Source: Coleofasciculaceae cyanobacterium (GTDB taxonomy: Bacteria; Cyanobacteriota; Cyanobacteriia; Cyanobacteriales; Xenococcaceae). From it: 64,000 nt of DNA. The first letter of the stretch is position 1, and each line of letters begins with the position of its first letter. Positions 42,535-52,274 of this stretch are shown one piece after another. The notes under the pieces are model-generated. The model saw nothing but the letters and a program-made list of their open reading frames with translations. It was not told the DNA's origin and did not search any database. The translations under genes were made by a program, and so were the position numbers. Where the stretch lies: the NCBI GenBank assembly GCA_036703275.1, contig DATNPK010000028.1, positions 186,001 through 250,000 of the forward strand. Direction: 5' to 3'.

Positions 42535-44202
42535 ATGCAAATATACGATGCCATTATCATAGGCGCAGGTCATAATGGCTTGGTCTGTGCAGCCTATTTA
42601 TTAAAGGCAGGATACAGCGTTCTTTTACTGGAGAAGCGTTCTGTTCCTGGTGGTGGAGCAACCACAGAAGAAGCTTTGCCCGAAGAAGCACCAGGATTTA
42701 AGTTTAATCTTTGTGCGATCGATCATGAATTTATCCATTTAGGCCCTGTAGTTGAAGAACTAGAATTAACTAAATATGGTCTGGAATATCTTTTTTGTGA
42801 CCCCGTAACTTTTTGTCCCCATCCTGACGGTAAATATTTTCTGGCACATAGTTCGATAGATAAAACCTGTGCTGAAATTGCTCGCTACAGCGAACGAGAC
42901 GCTGCTAAATACCGCGAATTTATTGATTTTTGGCAGCGTTTAACTCAGGGAATTACGCCTGTATTTAATGCGCCTCCCAAATCGATTATTGATATGATCG
43001 GTAACTATGGCTGGAGTAACGTCAAAAATCTTTTTTCTACTTTAGGTGGAGTTGACAAGACCTTAGATTTGGTTCGGACTATGCTTACCAGTCCCCAAGA
43101 TAGCCTCGAGTATTGGTTTGACTCAGAATTTCTCAAAGCTCCTCTAGCTAGACTAGCAGCGGAATTTGGCGCGCCTCCTTCGCAAAAGACTATTGGCATC
43201 GGCTCGATGATGATGTCGATGCGTCACCATCCTGGAATGGCAAGACCCCGTGGCGGGACTGGAGCATTGACTCAAGCCTTATTAAATTTGGTAAAAGATA
43301 AAGGAGGGGAAGTATTATGCGATCGCTCTGTATCAGAAGTCTTGGTCGGTAATGACGGCAGTGCAGAAGGAGTTAGAGTCGCCGACGGTACGGAATATCG
43401 GGCTAAAATCGGCGTAATTTCTAATATCGATGCGCGACGCTTATTTTTGCAGCTAGTTCCAGAAGCCACTACCAATCAAGCAGATCCAAACTTGAGAGAA
43501 AGACTGGAAAGACGCATTGTGAACAACAATGAAACTATCCTTAAAATAGACTGCGCCCTTTCAGAACCACCACGCTTTGAAAGGTACGATCACAAAGAAG
43601 AATTTTTGGTCGGTTCAATTTTGATTGCTGACTCGGTTAACCATGTTGAAGAGTCTCACGCCCTTCCGTCGATGGGTAAAATACCCGATGCTAATCCTTC
43701 AATGTATCTCGATATTCCCACTGTTTTAGACCCTTCTATGGCTCCTGATGGCAAACATACGATGTGGATTGAATTTTTTGCCCCCTATCAGATTGCCGGT
43801 AAAGAAGGAACGGGTCTTAAGGGTACGGGATGGACAGATGAACTAAAAAATCAGGTAGCCGATCGCGTAATCGATAAATTAGCGGACTATGCACCCAACG
43901 TCAAGGATGCAATTATTGCTCGTCGCGTTGAGAGTCCTGCCGAATTAGGAGAGAGATTAGGGGCGTACAAAGGTAATTATTATCACGTCGATATGACCCT
44001 AGATCAGATGGTCTTTTTCCGTCCTCTTCCAGAGATAGCGAACTATACTACTCCCATCGACAAGCTTTATCTTACTGGTGCTGGCACTCATCCAGGAGGC
44101 TCTATTTCTGGTATGCCTGGTCGTAACTGCGCCCATGTCTTTTTACAAAAGCAAAAGCCGTTGAACAAGTTGCTAGATAATGCGACTGAGATTTTTAAAT
44201 AG
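42535..44202 (+). CDS. crtO: Beta-carotene ketolase CrtO
   Basis: The 555-residue FAD protein matches cyanobacterial CrtO over its full length. It has the dinucleotide-binding start IIIGAGHNGLVCAAYLLKAG, ATTEEALPEEAPGF-like loop, FNLCAIDHEFIHLGPV, the GGTGALTQAL motif, and the end YLTGAGTHPGGSISGMPGRNCA. CrtO adds a keto group to the beta-ionone ring and makes echinenone, which is needed by the orange carotenoid protein. It is related to phytoene desaturases, not to CrtW. The following GAF gene starts five bases after its stop, indicating an operon. Confidence 0.93.
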   Translation: MQIYDAIIIGAGHNGLVCAAYLLKAGYSVLLLEKRSVPGGGATTEEALPEEAPGFKFNLCAIDHEFIHLGPVVEELELTKYGLEYLFCDPVTFCPHPDGKYFLAHSSIDKTCAEIARYSERDAAKYREFIDFWQRLTQGITPVFNAPPKSIIDMIGNYGWSNVKNLFSTLGGVDKTLDLVRTMLTSPQDSLEYWFDSEFLKAPLARLAAEFGAPPSQKTIGIGSMMMSMRHHPGMARPRGGTGALTQALLNLVKDKGGEVLCDRSVSEVLVGNDGSAEGVRVADGTEYRAKIGVISNIDARRLFLQLVPEATTNQADPNLRERLERRIVNNNETILKIDCALSEPPRFERYDHKEEFLVGSILIADSVNHVEESHALPSMGKIPDANPSMYLDIPTVLDPSMAPDGKHTMWIEFFAPYQIAGKEGTGLKGTGWTDELKNQVADRVIDKLADYAPNVKDAIIARRVESPAELGERLGAYKGNYYHVDMTLDQMVFFRPLPEIANYTTPIDKLYLTGAGTHPGGSISGMPGRNCAHVFLQKQKPLNKLLDNATEIFK

Positions 44203-44207
44203 GAGTT

Positions 44208-44693
44208 ATGCAAGACCTCGATGCCAAACTCTCAGGCTTAATGGCAGAAATAGTTAAGTTGCTCAATTGCGATCGCTGTTTTCTTTACGTGCGTGAGCCT
44301 GATAGTTGTATGGGTCAAGCTGCTTTTTGTTACTGTCGCGATCGCAGTTTTCCCAATGTTGCTGGGAATAAATGGGAGCAAGAGTCGATTAAACTTAAGC
44401 AGCAAGATCCAATGTTCGCCGCAGCCTTAAACTGTCAGCCCAGTATTTTTATCGAGGATGTGGAGACTGCCAGTCCGCAAGTAGTTAATCGTAAATTTGA
44501 ACGGAAGCATTTTGGGCATCGTGCCTTAATTCATGCTCATCTTTGTCATGGCGATCGCCTTTGGGGTGTTTTGCAGCCATCTGTTTTTGGCGCACCCCGA
44601 ATCTGGACAAAATCCGATCGCGAGTTAATAACTGCCTTAACCGATAAAACTACGCCTTTAGTTATTGAGTATGTCCAACAAAATTTTAGTTAA
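44208..44693 (+). CDS. Single GAF-domain protein
   Basis: The 161-residue protein is one GAF domain. It begins LDAKLSGLMAEIVKLLNCDRCFLYVREPD, contains a Cys-rich turn (YCRDRS), and ends KSDRELITALTDKTTPLVIEYV, as in cyanobacterial GAF sensors. It has CDRCFLY and DRLWGVL in the usual GAF positions. The bilin-linking Cys of phytochromes is not evident, so the ligand is unknown. It is encoded five bases downstream of crtO and 24 bases upstream of the DUF3891 gene, so it is probably part of a crtO operon and may sense redox or a small ligand. Confidence 0.8.
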   Translation: MQDLDAKLSGLMAEIVKLLNCDRCFLYVREPDSCMGQAAFCYCRDRSFPNVAGNKWEQESIKLKQQDPMFAAALNCQPSIFIEDVETASPQVVNRKFERKHFGHRALIHAHLCHGDRLWGVLQPSVFGAPRIWTKSDRELITALTDKTTPLVIEYVQQNFS

Positions 44694-44717
44694 ATCGCTA
44701 CACCACGAGATTGATCC

Positions 44718-45458
44718 ATGATTGTCAACTTACAGTCCGATGGTTGGGAAATTATTTATCATCGCGCTCATGCTTTATTAGCTGGGCAGATTGCCAATGC
44801 CAGAAAGCAGGATGATTCTGTACGAATCTTTGATACGATCGCGGCTATTTCTCACCATGACGATCTCGAACGCGAATGGTCAGAGGATATGCTTACACCC
44901 GCGGGTGCGCCGATGGATTTTACCCTAGAGAAACAAACCCCCGTCAAAAAACTACGTCAACATATTGAAGATTCTCTCTATAGAGGACGTTGGGTGGCAC
45001 TATTAACCTCAATGCACCTATGTTTTTTAAATCAAAGCGATAAGCAATCTAAGGAAATTAAAGATTTTGTTAGCGAACAACAAAATTTGCAGCAAAAATG
45101 GTGTAAAGAGCTGGAAATCGAGCGAAAGCAAGCGGAATCTGCTTATCAGTTTATGAAGTGGTGCGATCGCCTCTCCTTAATTCTCTGTCAGCGTCAAATA
45201 CCCGAAAACCAAAGAACATTAGAAATTAATCAAGACGCAGACGGCAAGACTTACTATGTAGCTCAGTCGCAAGCGGGATGGTTAACTGTTATTCCTTGGT
45301 GCTTTGCTCAGGATAAATTTACGGTCGAAGTTGAAGCTTCTTATTTGAGCCAGATTGAATTTACTGATAATAAAAGTTTGATCGAAGCTTTAAAAGTAGC
45401 ACCCCGCAAGTACCTTAAATGGACTTTTGTTAAGGCAGAATTGAACGAATTACAGTAG
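44718..45458 (+). CDS. DUF3891 family protein
   Basis: The 246-residue protein matches DUF3891: IVNLQSDGWEIIYHRAHALLAGQIA, FDTIAAISHHDDLEREW and GRWVALLTSMHLCFL. The conserved His and Asp (SHHDD) suggest a metal-dependent enzyme of the HD type, though the family has no known function. It is the third gene of the likely crtO-GAF-DUF3891 operon. No signal or membrane segment is present. Confidence 0.85.
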   Translation: MIVNLQSDGWEIIYHRAHALLAGQIANARKQDDSVRIFDTIAAISHHDDLEREWSEDMLTPAGAPMDFTLEKQTPVKKLRQHIEDSLYRGRWVALLTSMHLCFLNQSDKQSKEIKDFVSEQQNLQQKWCKELEIERKQAESAYQFMKWCDRLSLILCQRQIPENQRTLEINQDADGKTYYVAQSQAGWLTVIPWCFAQDKFTVEVEASYLSQIEFTDNKSLIEALKVAPRKYLKWTFVKAELNELQ

Positions 45459-45525
45459 TTTTCTTGCTTGATAGACTATGCTGCTGATTAACTAGCTAAT
45501 AGCTATTAGCTATTAGCTTTACTAT

Positions 45526-45969
45526 TTAAACCTTGACTTCGGTTGCTTGAGGTTTAACAAAACCAAAATAACCAGCAATTAGTGCCAGCAAAGCATTAAA
45601 CCAAACGTTGTTACCAAACAAGGGCATGGTGCCAAACAAGGTATGACCAAAGGGAAATAATCCCAAAACTGCTAACAAGATATAGCTTAAGGCAAAAATA
45701 CGATTAAAACTGCGGGCGGTAATGCGATCGCCACTGGCAGCAATACCAAAAAGTCCTACCGTTAAGCGAACTAAATTGTGCATTAAATTGGTCGCAAATA
45801 AGCCGAATATGTAGCCAAAGCCCTGGGCATAAGGATATATGGTGGGATCTAAGGGAATATCCGAGCTAAAACCTACGGGGGGAAGCGAAACTACGCTGGG
45901 AGCAAATCCTAATATTCCCAGAGCTACAAATGTTATCCCAATTAGAAAAGAAGTTTGACTTTGATTCAT
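45526..45969 (-). CDS. DUF4383 family membrane protein
   Basis: The 147-residue protein has four predicted membrane helices (about 8-26, 48-66, 80-100 and 112-138) and the DUF4383 pattern LFATNLMHNLVRLTVGLFGIAASG, with the conserved NLMHN turn. The ending AGYFGFVKPQATEVKV is soluble. The function is unknown. It lies downstream of the hli gene on the same strand, but a good terminator separates them, so it probably has its own promoter or depends on read-through. Confidence 0.85.
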   Translation of the reverse strand: MNQSQTSFLIGITFVALGILGFAPSVVSLPPVGFSSDIPLDPTIYPYAQGFGYIFGLFATNLMHNLVRLTVGLFGIAASGDRITARSFNRIFALSYILLAVLGLFPFGHTLFGTMPLFGNNVWFNALLALIAGYFGFVKPQATEVKV

Positions 45970-46003
45970 CTTATTTATTTCGATTAATTAGTACCATGTT
46001 GAT

Positions 46004-46029
46004 AAAAAACCCTGCTAAAAAACAGGGTT
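46004..46029 (-). terminator. Terminator downstream of hli
   Basis: On the minus strand AACCCTG and CAGGGTT form a seven-base-pair stem around an eight-base loop followed by TTTT. It lies about 35 bases after the stop of the Hli gene. Confidence 0.75.
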
Positions 46030-46062
46030 AAAAATTAAATTTGCTAGCAGAGAATTAATTAC

Positions 46063-46263
46063 TTATGCTATACCTAACCAGTGAAAAAAGCCTTGTCCAG
46101 TACTTAATTCAACCACTAGTGCGCCTAGAAATCCCAGCATAGCTAATCTACCATTCCAAATTTCAGCACTAGGATTAGAGCCGAACTGAAACTTCGTAGC
46201 AAACTCACCATATTTGCGACTGGATTGAACATCATAATGTTCATTTGGTGTTTGATTTTCCAT
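46063..46263 (-). CDS. High-light-inducible protein (Hli/Scp)
   Basis: The 66-residue protein has one membrane helix with the chlorophyll-binding motif AEIWNGRLAMLGFLGALVVE (E-x2-N-x-R). This is the hallmark of one-helix light-harvesting-like proteins. The N-terminal stretch KYGEFATKFQFGSNPSAE is typical of HliA/B or HliC-type proteins. Hli proteins form dimers, bind chlorophyll and carotenoid, and protect newly made chlorophyll proteins by quenching. It is encoded alone on the minus strand with a terminator after it. I see no perfect HLR1 site upstream, although a TTACAA-like piece is present near 46280. Confidence 0.93.
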   Translation of the reverse strand: MENQTPNEHYDVQSSRKYGEFATKFQFGSNPSAEIWNGRLAMLGFLGALVVELSTGQGFFHWLGIA

Positions 46264-46468
46264 GTTAATTATTCCTTTTTACAATTTGTAATGAACTACT
46301 TTTAAGATAAATAAAATAAATTTAAATGTTCTCTATCTTTAGTTATAAATGGAAATTAAATTATTGCCGACTGATGACTTATTGCTGCTTATGAATAAAT
46401 AGTCTAGAAAAAGTCGAGAGAATTATCAGAACAGCCAATTATTTTGTAACTTAGATCACAAAATAATT

Positions 46469-46877
46469 TTAAGTAACTATCCGAGCAATCAAAACAATTA
46501 AATCTTCAACCAAAAAAGGTTTAGTGAGGTAACCGTCATATCCTGCCGAAATTAGTTGCTGGCGATCTATCTTCTTTGGCTGCTGCGGTTAAGGCGATCG
46601 CCCAGATCTAGCGAAGGGAATTCTGATCGATGGTTTTTAATTGCTTAATGAGCCAGTATCCGTCTTCTTCTGGCATATAAATGTCGGAAATAATTAATTC
46701 TGGTTGAAACTTTTCTAAAATATTTAAGGCATCTTTGGCGCAGCTAACAGATTGTACTTGGGCTTCTTCTTGATTTAAAAACATTTCTACAATGTCTCTA
46801 GAATCTAAAACATCATCAACTACTATCACCCTCAATCCTTTAATCGAACTTTGAGCCTGTTTTGGATCGATTTGCAT
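46469..46877 (-). pseudogene. Receiver-domain protein broken by a stop and a frameshift
   Basis: The first 89 codons read as a receiver (VIVVDDVLDSRDIVEMFL, LIISDIYMPEEDGYWLIKQL) until a TAG at 46608-46610. The frame continues with IWAIALTAAAKED. A one-base shift near 46570 then leads to DRQQLISAGYDGYLTKPFLVEDLIVLI and a TAA at 46469. A complete receiver would need both parts; the switch Thr and the conserved Lys are in the disconnected portion. It is a standalone receiver of the multi-component kinase type that has decayed. The upstream spacer (46878-47217) shows no gene. Confidence 0.82.
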
Positions 46878-47217
46878 CTACCGCTGCCTCCGGTTGTAAA
46901 TCAAACCATCCATAAACTTGATAACTGTGTTAATCACTATAGACTGCAAAGCTACATAACCCTCTACCTAATGATTACATAAACCTTGTCTGGCTTTCTA
47001 GATTTAATTTTCATTTAACAATAAACAATTTATGCTGAAAAAAGTTTATTTTTAATTAAGAAAGATAAAGGTTACATTTATGCTTGTTATTTTAACATTC
47101 TGCATTTATTTAGAGTGAGACTATATCATTTGATAGACATATACTGAGAAGATAATTTTATAGAATATGTAACATATATAACAAGCCAATTATGAATAAC
47201 TTTGAGACAGTGTGAAG

Positions 47218-47625
47218 ATGACCCTAGCACAAAATAGCAAGCAAGAATGCATATTAATAGTTGATGATTCTACAGACAATCTGTATTTAATGCAGTTTAT
47301 TTTAGAAACTCAAGGTTATAAAGTTGGCTTGGCTAATAGTGGCGAACAAGCATTAGAACAAGTAAAAAAAGACCATCCCGATCTAATTTTGCTAGATGTA
47401 ATGATGCCTCAGATGAACGGATATGAAGTAATTAAGCGATTACGAAAAGATAAAAGCTTGTCGTCAATTCCAGTATTTCTGGTAACTGCGGATAAATATA
47501 TCAGCAATAATAAAGCGATCGCCGTAGGAGCTAACGGTTTAATTTACAAACCAATTGATATTGAGCAATTACTGTTAACAGTAGCTCAAACTTTAAAATC
47601 AGAAACTGATTTTGCTGAAGGTTAA
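47218..47625 (+). CDS. Single-domain response regulator
   Basis: An intact receiver of 135 residues. The acidic pair is in ILIVDDSTDN, the phospho-acceptor Asp in LLDVMMPQMNGYE, the Thr in LVTADK and the Lys in IYKPID. No output domain follows, so it acts as a CheY-like partner in a phosphorelay. I take the ATG at 47218 over the GTG two codons before. It ends 20 bases before the end of the oppositely oriented modBC relic. The cognate kinase is not in the window. Confidence 0.85.
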   Translation: MTLAQNSKQECILIVDDSTDNLYLMQFILETQGYKVGLANSGEQALEQVKKDHPDLILLDVMMPQMNGYEVIKRLRKDKSLSSIPVFLVTADKYISNNKAIAVGANGLIYKPIDIEQLLLTVAQTLKSETDFAEG

Positions 47626-47644
47626 ATATAAGAAGAGCTAAAAG

Positions 47645-49472
47645 CTAATCAAACATGATTATCTTAGCAGGAGGCAGTTGAATATACCAAGGGCAAGCTA
47701 TCTGCTGTAATTCCTGCCATTTGCCGAGGGAAACCTCCGCTTCTAAATGATAGTCTTCAAGGCTGCTAGGAGTTGAGTTTAATTTCAAATACAAAGTGAT
47801 TTGGTTGGGAAATTCACTATGAGCTGCAAGCCAAGTAGGGAAAACATTTATCCCTTTGCTGCTTAGGGAAAACCCAATATGATGAGAATGAATTGCAATC
47901 TGAGTCAGATTTTGGGATATTGGTGGCTCAATCTCTATATTACATTGCCATTCTGTAGCCTCAATCGTTTTAGGTGCAATTAGCTTTGCTTGAGAAAAAT
48001 TGTTACATCCCATTAATTGAGCCGTTTGCCAATTTGGTGGCTGATTAAAAACTTCTTGTTTTGTCCCAAAAGCGATCGCTTTACCGCGATCGATGACCAA
48101 TAGTTGGGGGCAAACACTATAGGCTTGTGTCAAATTGTGAGTAACATATAACGTTAAACCAGGATAGAAAGTTAAACGTTTTTGGAGCAATTTAAGTAAT
48201 TCTGTGGTCAAATTGGCATCTAAGGCAGAAAATGGCTCGTCTAATAAAGTCATCTGAGGATTACTAGCTAAGGCTCTAGCTAAGGCAATTCTTTGTTGCT
48301 CACCTCCTGATAGTTGATGAGGAAAACGGTTTTTTAAAGAGGTTAGATCTACCTGGTGTAATTGTCCGATCGCCTCTTGTTGGATAGCTGAAGCGGATTG
48401 TTTAACCGACATACCGAAAGCAATATTTTCAGCCACGGTAAGGTGAGGAAAAAGAGCATAATCTTGAAATACGAAACCTATTTCTCGCTCTTGCTGAATT
48501 AAACAAAGTTTGATTGTTGAGCCTGATTACTCCGCGATCGGGACTTTCTAAGCCAGCAATACAGCGCAAGAGAGTCGTTTTTCCTGCCCCTGAAGCCCCC
48601 AATATTCCAAGCGGAATTTGTGCGCTATCGATCTCAAAGGAAATGTCTAACAAAAAGTCAGGTAATTGCTTTTGAATATCGACTTGCAAGTTAATTTTTT
48701 CAGTACTTATATTCTTGTTGGCTTTATATGCTCTACTACTGCTACCTCGATGATTTCTACTTTTGTGACAATTTTTTTCCTTGTCCCAATAATTAATGCT
48801 TACTATGAGGCCCAGAGAAATACCGAGCAGAATAATCACTAATCTTAAAGCCCGATCCATTGCGCCGCTCTCAGCAGCAAGATAAATCGCCAGAGGAATA
48901 GTCTGAGTTTTACCAGGAATGTTTCCCGCTACCATTAAAGTTGCGCCAAATTCACCCAAAGCACAAGCAAAAGCGAGTAAAGTACCCGCAATTAGTCCAG
49001 GCTTAGCCAAGGGCAGAATAATTCGCCAAAAAATTGTAGTTTCACTAGCCCCTAAAGTTCGGGCGCAGGCAATCAAATTACGTTGTGAAGCCTTATTATC
49101 AGGTCGATCGATTTGTTGAAACGCTGCTAAAGCAGACTTATACATTAGAGGAAAAGCCACCACTGTCGCCGCGATAACGGTGGCATACCAGGAAAAAACC
49201 ACTCTTATCCCCACTAAATTTAGCGATCGCCCTAAAAACCCATTTTTACCCAAAGCTAACAGCAATAAAAATCCCACTACTGTCGGCGGTAAAACCAAAG
49301 GCGCAGTTAATACTCCCTCAATGACGCTTTTTCCTTTGCCTTGATACTGACTCATCCACCATGCAGCCGAAACTCCTAAACAAAAAGTAATTATCGTAGT
49401 GGTAACTGCTGTTTTTAGAGAAATCCAAACGGGAGCTAAAACGCTGTCCACGAAGAACGGTTCACTAAACAA
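47645..49472 (-). pseudogene. modBC: ModBC molybdate transporter fusion with frameshift
   Basis: The gene encodes a fused permease-ATPase, as known for molybdate uptake in cyanobacteria. Residues 1-225 from the ATG at 49472 form ModB (LPPTVVGFLLLLALGKNG, LGASETTIFWRIILPLAKPG, ALGEFGATLMVAGNIPG). A linker and the ATPase start follow (LGASGAGKTTLLRCIAGLESPDRG). Near 48,495 the frame is lost; a one-base shift continues ReIGFVFQDYALFPHLTV-like sequence, LSGGEQQRIALARALA, LLDEPFSALD and a C-terminal molybdate-type domain. All motifs survive in two frames, so the lesion is recent or a sequencing error. No modA lies upstream, where an IS630 relic is found instead. Confidence 0.8.
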
Positions 49473-49591
49473 TTATTTGTCCAATTTAAAGCATTAGCGA
49501 CCAAAATATCATAGCTTGAATCTCAAACTAAGTATGAAGGAAGAAGTAGGAAGGAAGAAGCGATTAATTACTTGATACTGGCAACAGATTT

Positions 49592-49969
49592 CTACGCTGC
49601 AACTACAAGTGTCTGAGGTGCGACATGTTTAATTCGAGTCAGCAACCAAGAAAGTCGGTTTGTTTCGCCATCAAGCCGTTCGCAAACTGCTTCGAGTTCT
49701 TTATCCCGTACAGCTCTGGCAGCTTGCAATAAAACTATCCAACACAAAGAAACTTCATTGACCATCAAACAGAGATCGTGGTCGCGCAGTAAAGCTAGAC
49801 TACCACTGCGCGGTTCTTCAAACAGTGTTTTAGTGAGTCGTTCTGGTTCTTCGCTTTTTTCTTCCCAATAGCGATCGACAAAGGGTTTGAGTGCCTCAAT
49901 GTGTTGTTGCGACCAAGATGACAGTAACAGACAATTTTGACAGATATCTGGTTCGTCACAGTCCTCAAG
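49592..49969 (-). pseudogene. Unknown cyanobacterial protein, C-terminal fragment
   Basis: An open stretch of 126 codons without a start reads DCDEPDICQNCLLLSSWSQQHI, then ALKPFVDRYWEEK, LLRDHDLCLMVNEVSLCWIVLLQAARA and a conserved-looking end TRIKHVAPQTLVVAA before TAG. The regular helical pattern and sensible codon use suggest a true protein whose N-terminus was removed by the IS630-type insertion on its upstream side. I do not recognise the family; a Cys-x2-Cys start may bind metal. It may have belonged to the modBC gene cluster. Confidence 0.5.
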
Positions 49970-50163
49970 TCAATCCGATTGAGAGATTATGGAAAGAAAT
50001 CAAAAAGCATTCCAAATGGGAACTGTTTGATAATCTTAAACGCTTGAGAAGAAAGTTATCTCGAGTCTTATCAAAGCTGACTCCATTAACGATCGCATCT
50101 GTCACGGGATGGGACTTTATTTCAGACGCGCTATTTCTAGCAAACATTTAAGTATTTCATATA
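49945..50163 (+). pseudogene. IS630-type transposase, C-terminal remnant with IS right end
   Basis: The frame LVRHSPQVNPIERLWKEIKKHSKWELFDNL and TPLTIASVTGWDFIS matches the end of IS630/Tc1-type DDE transposases; the conserved NPIE carries the last catalytic acid. The frame stops at 50151. Just after, 20 bases (AACATTTAAGTATTTCATAT at 50143-50162) are identical to the right end of the small element at 58169-58269, so this marks the IS terminus. The first two thirds of the transposase and the left end are missing. Confidence 0.75.
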
Positions 50164-50470
50164 AGATCTTTCTGCTAGCTTCTAGGTTCAATAGATAGGG
50201 TGGGCATGACAGGAATATATACAGCCGTTTTCAGTTGAATAGACTACTTAAATTAGTTAGTTCGTAGCTGCGCAAAGCAAAGCAATGCTGCGTCGTCCGT
50301 TCAGGGACACAACTGTCTCACTTTTAGCTTTGGTAAATTTTATTATTGTGGTCTACTGATTTGAGCGCGGGGGATGCTGAACCTGAGTCAGCATATCCAA
50401 CCGCGCTGTTGAAAAGCGCATTAAGTATTTGCATTCGACTGATTTTCTCTGCCTACCCTAAAAAATGTTT
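50164..50470. other. Spacer with inverted repeats, no gene
   Basis: About 300 bp after the IS end contain several short palindromes (GCTGAACCTGAGTCAGC near 50372, GCGCTGTTGAAAAGCGC near 50402). These could act as terminators for the leftward aldolase gene. No open frame of useful length is present. Confidence 0.5.
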
Positions 50471-51553
50471 TTAGGCAATTGTCACTTGATCAGATAAATA
50501 AACATCTTGAATAGCATGAAATAACTTGACTCCCTCTGACATCGGACGTTGAAAAGCCTTTCTGCCAGAGATTAAACCGCAACCTCCAGCCCGCTTATTA
50601 ATTACCGCGGTACGTACTACATCGACAAAATCATTATCTGCAGAAGAACCACCCGAATTAATCAAACCACTACGTCCTGCATAACAGTTAAGCACCTGAT
50701 AACGGGCTAGATCGATAGGATGATCGCTAGTTAGTTCACTGTAGACTAAATCGTGTGTACGACCATATTTTTCACCTGTGGCCTTAGCAACCGCTCCATA
50801 TCCGCCATTGCATTCAGGTAGCTTTTGTTTAATGATATCGGCTTCAATAGTTACACCAAGGTGATTAGCCTGTCCTGTAAGATCCGCTGCCACATGGTAG
50901 TCTTTATCTTGTTTAAAAACGTCATTGCGTAAATAGCACCAGAGAATAGTCGCCATGCCTAACTCATGAGCTTGAGCAAAAGCTTCACTTACTTCTTGGA
51001 TCTGACGCGATGACTGTTCTGAACCAAAATAAATAGTTGCACCTACGGCTACTGCACCCAAATTCCAGGCTTGTTCGACATTACCAAACATAATCTCATC
51101 GGAAGGATTAGGATAAGTTAGTAATTCATTGTGATTTAGCTTGACAATAAAGGGGATGCGATAAGCATACTTACGAGACATCATTCCCAATACCCCTAAA
51201 GTAGTCGCTACGGCATTACAACCACCTTCGAGAGCCAATTTAATAATGTTTTCGGGGTCGAAATAAATTGGGTTAGGCGCAAAAGAAGCTGCCCCAGAAT
51301 GCTCTACGCCCTGATCTACAGGCAAAATAGAAACATAACCAGTATTAGCTAGTCTTCCTGTGGAATAAAGCTGTTGTAAACTACGCAAGACTTGAGGATT
51401 GCGATCGCTTTGACTAAAAATACGCTCGATAAAATCTTTTCCAGGTAGATGCAGCATATCTTTCGATACTTTAGCTTTGTAGGTCAAAAGACTTTCAGCT
51501 TCGCTGCCTAATGTAGATTCAATAGTGCTAGAGGGTGAAAAAGTAGTAGTCAT
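50471..51553 (-). CDS. fbaB: Class I fructose-bisphosphate aldolase
   Basis: The 360-residue protein matches the archaeal/bacterial (DhnA-like) class I aldolases. It shows [41 protein letters not shown] (with the Lys expected to form the Schiff base nearby), [10 protein letters not shown] and the phosphate-binding end [15 protein letters not shown] and [12 protein letters not shown]. It cleaves fructose 1,6-bisphosphate to triose phosphates in glycolysis and, in reverse, in gluconeogenesis and the Calvin cycle. Many cyanobacteria carry it beside the class II enzyme. The gene is monocistronic on the minus strand. Confidence 0.92.
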   Translation of the reverse strand: MTTTFSPSSTIESTLGSEAESLLTYKAKVSKDMLHLPGKDFIERIFSQSDRNPQVLRSLQQLYSTGRLANTGYVSILPVDQGVEHSGAASFAPNPIYFDPENIIKLALEGGCNAVATTLGVLGMMSRKYAYRIPFIVKLNHNELLTYPNPSDEIMFGNVEQAWNLGAVAVGATIYFGSEQSSRQIQEVSEAFAQAHELGMATILWCYLRNDVFKQDKDYHVAADLTGQANHLGVTIEADIIKQKLPECNGGYGAVAKATGEKYGRTHDLVYSELTSDHPIDLARYQVLNCYAGRSGLINSGGSSADNDFVDVVRTAVINKRAGGCGLISGRKAFQRPMSEGVKLFHAIQDVYLSDQVTIA

Positions 51554-51744
51554 AGTTTTAATTTTATTAGAGAATATTCTTCCTTACTGCTTATTTTTAC
51601 TAATGCTAAGAGTTTTTTTATTCTTTCCTAAGATAGTTTTATGATTATTTGCTGAGAAAGTAACGCCGCGATCGCCTACAAACAGTTTCCTGAATTCGAC
51701 TTAATCAACCTAACTTAAAAGGAAATTACACGGGGCAAATTCAT

Positions 51745-52158
51745 TTAATCCTCCAAATTTGTTCCTTCTAGCATCAATTGAGCGATCGCAGTATAGGCTT
51801 CAATCCAAGCTTGTTTAACTTCATCTGTCCAACTTTCTCCTAAAAAAGATTCCAGAGATTTTAAAAGACTATTTCCTACCATCGGATAGTGTTCTGGTAA
51901 AACACCATATTTGATATGTTTAGTACCTAAACCTCTAAGGGTTTCAGTTAAAATTTCTGGTTGACGTAAACTGTCAATCGTCAAAACTAAAGAATCAAAC
52001 AACTTTTTTCTCTGTTTTTCCATTTGAGAATGGGCAAATAGTGGTTGAACTTCTGGATAATTAGTAAATAGGTTTTGATAGAATGTTTGAGTAAAATTCG
52101 TGTCGTGTTCTTTAACTATACTAAAGCTACGCTCCAATAGTTCGATATTCAATGTCAT
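51745..52158 (-). CDS. Globin-family haem protein
   Basis: The 137-residue protein follows the bacterial globin pattern seen in flavohaemoglobin N-termini: IELLERSFSIVKEHDTNFTQTFYQNLF, PLFAHSQMEKQRKKLF, and the proximal-His region GTKHIKYGVLPEHYPMVGNSLLKSL. The F-helix His is expected at the H in KHIKYG. The distal site has Gln or Tyr (FYQNLF). It lacks a reductase domain, so it may bind O2 or NO as a single-domain globin. It is encoded alone on the minus strand, upstream of the aldolase. Confidence 0.88.
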   Translation of the reverse strand: MTLNIELLERSFSIVKEHDTNFTQTFYQNLFTNYPEVQPLFAHSQMEKQRKKLFDSLVLTIDSLRQPEILTETLRGLGTKHIKYGVLPEHYPMVGNSLLKSLESFLGESWTDEVKQAWIEAYTAIAQLMLEGTNLED

Positions 52159-52274
52159 TCGTGTTTGTATATACCTGATTATTGAAAAAGATTAGGATAA
52201 TAACATCCAATGACTTTTAGATTATCATCTCTAGATAAATTTAATTAATAGTGCGATCGCATCATGAAAAAACT

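Noticed and set aside
46264-46330. HLR1 site upstream of the hli gene
   Set aside because: Only single TTACAA-like halves are present, without the second repeat at the right distance.
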